A stretch of DNA of 40,618 nucleotides. Origin: Nitrospira japonica (lineage in GTDB: Bacteria; Nitrospirota; Thermodesulfovibrionia; Thermodesulfovibrionales; DYHX01). Position 1 is the stretch's first letter. Each line of letters opens with the position of its first letter. The stretch covers positions 1 to 40,618 of the forward strand of contig DYHX01000009.1 in the NCBI GenBank assembly GCA_020723925.1, in the 5' to 3' direction. This document shows positions 38,598-40,618 of this stretch, piece after piece. The notes beneath the pieces are model-generated. The model did not search any database, was not told the origin of the DNA, and saw only the letters and a program-made list of their open reading frames with translations. The translations under genes and the position numbers were made by a program.

Positions 38598-40001
38598 TTA
38601 TGCTCCTACGAGCAGAGGTTCACTCTCTTTTTCTGGTAGCGGCTTTCTCAGGATATCCTCAGCCACCTCAATCCCTGATTCCATTGCATGATCCATATTA
38701 TAATACCTGAACTTCCCACCCCTGCCGATAATGTGCAGGTTTCTAAAGTTCTTCAAGTAATTCATAATCTTGTTATAGTGTTCCCAATACCCAACATCAA
38801 AGAGAGGATAGGCATTGGGCACCCTTACGATACAAGAGTCAATAACATCACTTTCATTGATAAACCCCAATTTGCCCAGATGTTTCACGGTAATAGATGT
38901 GAGTTCTTCGTCACTTGAGTTCCATAGCGTATCGCCCTTAAAACAGAAAAATTCAGCCACAATATGTGTATTACCTTCAGGTGCCATTTTCGGACTCCAG
39001 TTTTTCGGCTCATGTATCCTCCCGAGGGGAATACCCTTCTCCGGGAAATACATCCATGTAAGGTCAGTGACCCTTTCACGATCGAGCATGACAGCCACTA
39101 TAATAAGGTCTCTATATTTTAGTTGAGAGGCTGCCTCGAGTATATCATCAGGGGCAGCAGGTTGGAGCAACAGTACAAGATTCGTTAAAGGCATACTGGA
39201 GATAAATTCGCTGCCTTTAACATCGTAAAGGTATTTACAATTTTTTGCAATTACATCCCTGATAGAAAAATCTTCATGATATATTTGCATAACCCTTGTA
39301 TTTGTCAATACAGGGTTTCCCTCTTCTATTTCCTCTCTCAGCCTATCAGCAATCTGTCCGATTCCATTTGGAGGATAGATAAACTTATCAGATAGTGTAG
39401 CTATCTCCTTTCCGCTGAATTTTAAAAAGGCATTTTTGATCGCTGACCACAGAGAAAGGCCCTCTATCCTCCTGGCAACCCATTCTTTGCTTATATTTCT
39501 GCAATCTACACCCCATACCTTCTCACTGTATTCCCTGAAATAGAGGTTAAACATCTTGCGCCCAAACAGGGTTACAACCCAGTCTTCAAGGGAGATGATG
39601 TTAGCTGGTTTCAAACTATTTTTTACCCGTTCCTTACAATAGTCCGAGATTATTTTTAGGGTTGTATGTAACCCTAAACCGAAGAGTGCATTTATAGGTC
39701 TCAGGGGGTAGTAAAAATATCTGTTAAGCATATATATCTTGCTTTTCCTCGGCACCACGAGGAAATCTCCCTTGAGAATATCCATCACGAAATGTTCTAT
39801 CTTCTTGCTTCTGGTTATGAATCTGTGACCGCCCAAATCAAACCTGAAGCCGCGGTGATTAACAGTCTTTGAGAGGCCTCCTACGGTAGGGTCTTTTTCG
39901 ATAATGGTGATCTGCCTGCCTGCCCTTGATAATATAAAGCCAGCCGAAAGCCCGGCAAGCCCGGCACCTATGATTACAATTTCTCTGTTTCTACGATACA
40001 T
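38598..40001 (-). CDS. FAD-dependent oxidoreductase related to UDP-galactopyranose mutase
   Basis: This 467-residue flavoprotein has the dinucleotide fold VIIGAGLAGLSAGFILSRAG, EKDPTVGGLSKTV, FDLGGHRFITRSKKIEHF, and a mid part with FREYSEKVWGVDCRNISKEW, typical of the Glf/amine-oxidase-like group next to polysaccharide genes. Its end FRYYNMDHAMESGIEVAEDIL closes the FAD site. It might rearrange or oxidise a nucleotide sugar or a polyprenyl intermediate. It is too long and divergent for a firm Glf call. With the glycosyltransferase and radical SAM genes it suggests a small glycan or glycolipid module. Confidence 0.82.
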   Translation of the reverse strand: MYRRNREIVIIGAGLAGLSAGFILSRAGRQITIIEKDPTVGGLSKTVNHRGFRFDLGGHRFITRSKKIEHFVMDILKGDFLVVPRKSKIYMLNRYFYYPLRPINALFGLGLHTTLKIISDYCKERVKNSLKPANIISLEDWVVTLFGRKMFNLYFREYSEKVWGVDCRNISKEWVARRIEGLSLWSAIKNAFLKFSGKEIATLSDKFIYPPNGIGQIADRLREEIEEGNPVLTNTRVMQIYHEDFSIRDVIAKNCKYLYDVKGSEFISSMPLTNLVLLLQPAAPDDILEAASQLKYRDLIIVAVMLDRERVTDLTWMYFPEKGIPLGRIHEPKNWSPKMAPEGNTHIVAEFFCFKGDTLWNSSDEELTSITVKHLGKLGFINESDVIDSCIVRVPNAYPLFDVGYWEHYNKIMNYLKNFRNLHIIGRGGKFRYYNMDHAMESGIEVAEDILRKPLPEKESEPLLVGA

Positions 40002-40095
40002 GTCCAGAGAACCTCTCTTGTTAATGCGTTGACAATGCAGCGAGATTACAAGAACTAAAATAGCATTTTATAGTCTGGAGGGTATAATTCAATCA

Positions 40096-40557
40096 TCATC
40101 TTGCTATCAAAACGGGTATCTCAGCCCTGTTTGCAACCTCTCTACTCACGCTGCCCATCAGCAATGTGTGTAATCTTTTACCCCTTGAACCAATGATGAT
40201 CATCTCAACCCCCTCTTCTTTTGCAGTTTGAAGAATCTCATCCGCAGGGTGACCTACTTTAACCACAGTTTTTATACCCGTTACACCCTTATCTTCCATG
40301 CTCTTTTTGTAATAATTGAGAATTGCGTTTGCCTTTTTATCCAGCGTCTCCTGATACGCTGTTCCCTGCAATTGTTCCTTTAAAGTAGACATTTCTGCAA
40401 TACCAAGCATTTCATCCATTAAAGACCTGCCTTCTATCTTTTCTACATAGAGCAGCACCACTGTTTCAGGACGGACGCATGAAAAGAGAGGAGCAAAAGT
40501 TTCAATAGTAGCATTAGAGCCTTTGCTGTCATCAACTGCAATTAATATCTTTTTCAT
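40096..40557 (-). CDS. Universal stress protein (UspA family)
   Basis: This 153-residue UspA-fold protein has KILIAVDDSKGSNATIETF at the start, TVVLLYVEKIEG, and a C-terminal EEGVEMIIIGSRGKRLHTLLMGSVSREV, then VANRAEIPVLIAR. The GSRG-x9-GS pattern is the ATP-binding form of the family. These proteins help survival under starvation or other stress in ways poorly understood. AGGAG lies six bases before the ATG. A short palindrome at 40581-40596 could be an operator. The 40002-40095 gap before the flavoprotein gene shows nothing notable. Confidence 0.92.
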   Translation of the reverse strand: MKKILIAVDDSKGSNATIETFAPLFSCVRPETVVLLYVEKIEGRSLMDEMLGIAEMSTLKEQLQGTAYQETLDKKANAILNYYKKSMEDKGVTGIKTVVKVGHPADEILQTAKEEGVEMIIIGSRGKRLHTLLMGSVSREVANRAEIPVLIAR

Positions 40558-40580
40558 CTTTAACTCCTGGTATAATCCTC

Positions 40581-40596
40581 ACCCATAGATATGGGT
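40581..40596. promoter_or_regulatory. Palindrome upstream of the universal stress protein gene
   Basis: ACCCATAGATATGGGT, two 7-base arms around GA, lies 24 bases before the start codon, in the promoter region. GATTATA close by on the minus strand could be a -10 box. It is a possible operator. Confidence 0.4.
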
Positions 40597-40618
40597 AAAG
40601 AAGTTTATAATAGTTTAT

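Overview
The window (about 42% GC by eye) looks like a chromosomal segment from an anaerobic, probably uncultured bacterium. A Nitrospirota (Thermodesulfovibrionia-like) source is my best guess. It rests on the gene mix: methyl-branch Wood-Ljungdahl genes (folD, metV, metF) beside a CooC-type nickel ATPase, RNase J, a type I-C CRISPR remnant and a chaperone-rich gas vesicle cluster. This is inference, not a database result.

Layout. (1) 1-13575, plus strand: a gas vesicle (gvp) cluster. In order it holds the end of a DnaJ-type zinc-finger protein, GvpH (Hsp20-like), a Get3/ArsA-like ATPase, a CDC48-type double AAA ATPase, a membrane HD-GYP signalling protein, GvpF/L (fused to a J-domain), GvpF/L, GvpF/L, GvpG, GvpO, GvpF/L, a GvpA/J-GvpK fusion, a cysteine-containing small protein, GvpJ and an uncharacterised protein. 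GvpN and the main shell protein GvpA are not seen and may lie upstream. (2) 13602-19596: tsaD, a broken DUF7718-like gene with DUF5647, and a decayed type I-C CRISPR locus (one intact repeat, one spacer, cas2, cas1, a damaged cas4, a cas3 stub) interleaved with a DUF433/DUF5615 toxin-antitoxin pair and a broken PIN toxin. (3) 19786-28016, minus strand: housekeeping run argD-argF-rnj-uppP-ftsK-lolA-TPR protein. (4) 28197-33589, plus strand: cooC-fthC-folE-folD-metV-metF-panB. (5) 33759-40557: a periplasmic rhodanese with a candidate sigma-54 promoter, a glycosyltransferase and radical SAM pair, a B12-binding radical SAM protein, a UDP-galactopyranose-mutase-like flavoprotein and a universal stress protein.

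The most unusual content is a family of short palindromic elements (ends CCCC[G/A]CACC ... GGTG[C/T]GGGG) that riddles the gvp cluster. One full copy (6891-7233) carries a complete GIY-YIG endonuclease gene between perfect 15-bp inverted ends. A second copy (9164-9269) is an internally deleted relative with recognisable nuclease relics. At least eight more are solo palindromes. Several have exact 4-bp AT-rich target duplications (TGAA, TTAA, TAAA, TTTA). Removing an element often rebuilds an intact gvp start site. Four lie inside reading frames, each as an insertion of a multiple of three bases (33, 66, 54 and 27 bp) in CDC48, two GvpF proteins and the GvpJ-GvpK junction. I read this as a nuclease-linked mobile element plus its non-autonomous offspring, tolerated as protein insertions.

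Two other repeat classes are present. Three copies of a 143-bp MITE-like element occur, one splitting a gene whose empty site can be rebuilt. Near-tandem AGT-type repeats are read in frame in TsaD, CDC48 and the LolA signal peptide.
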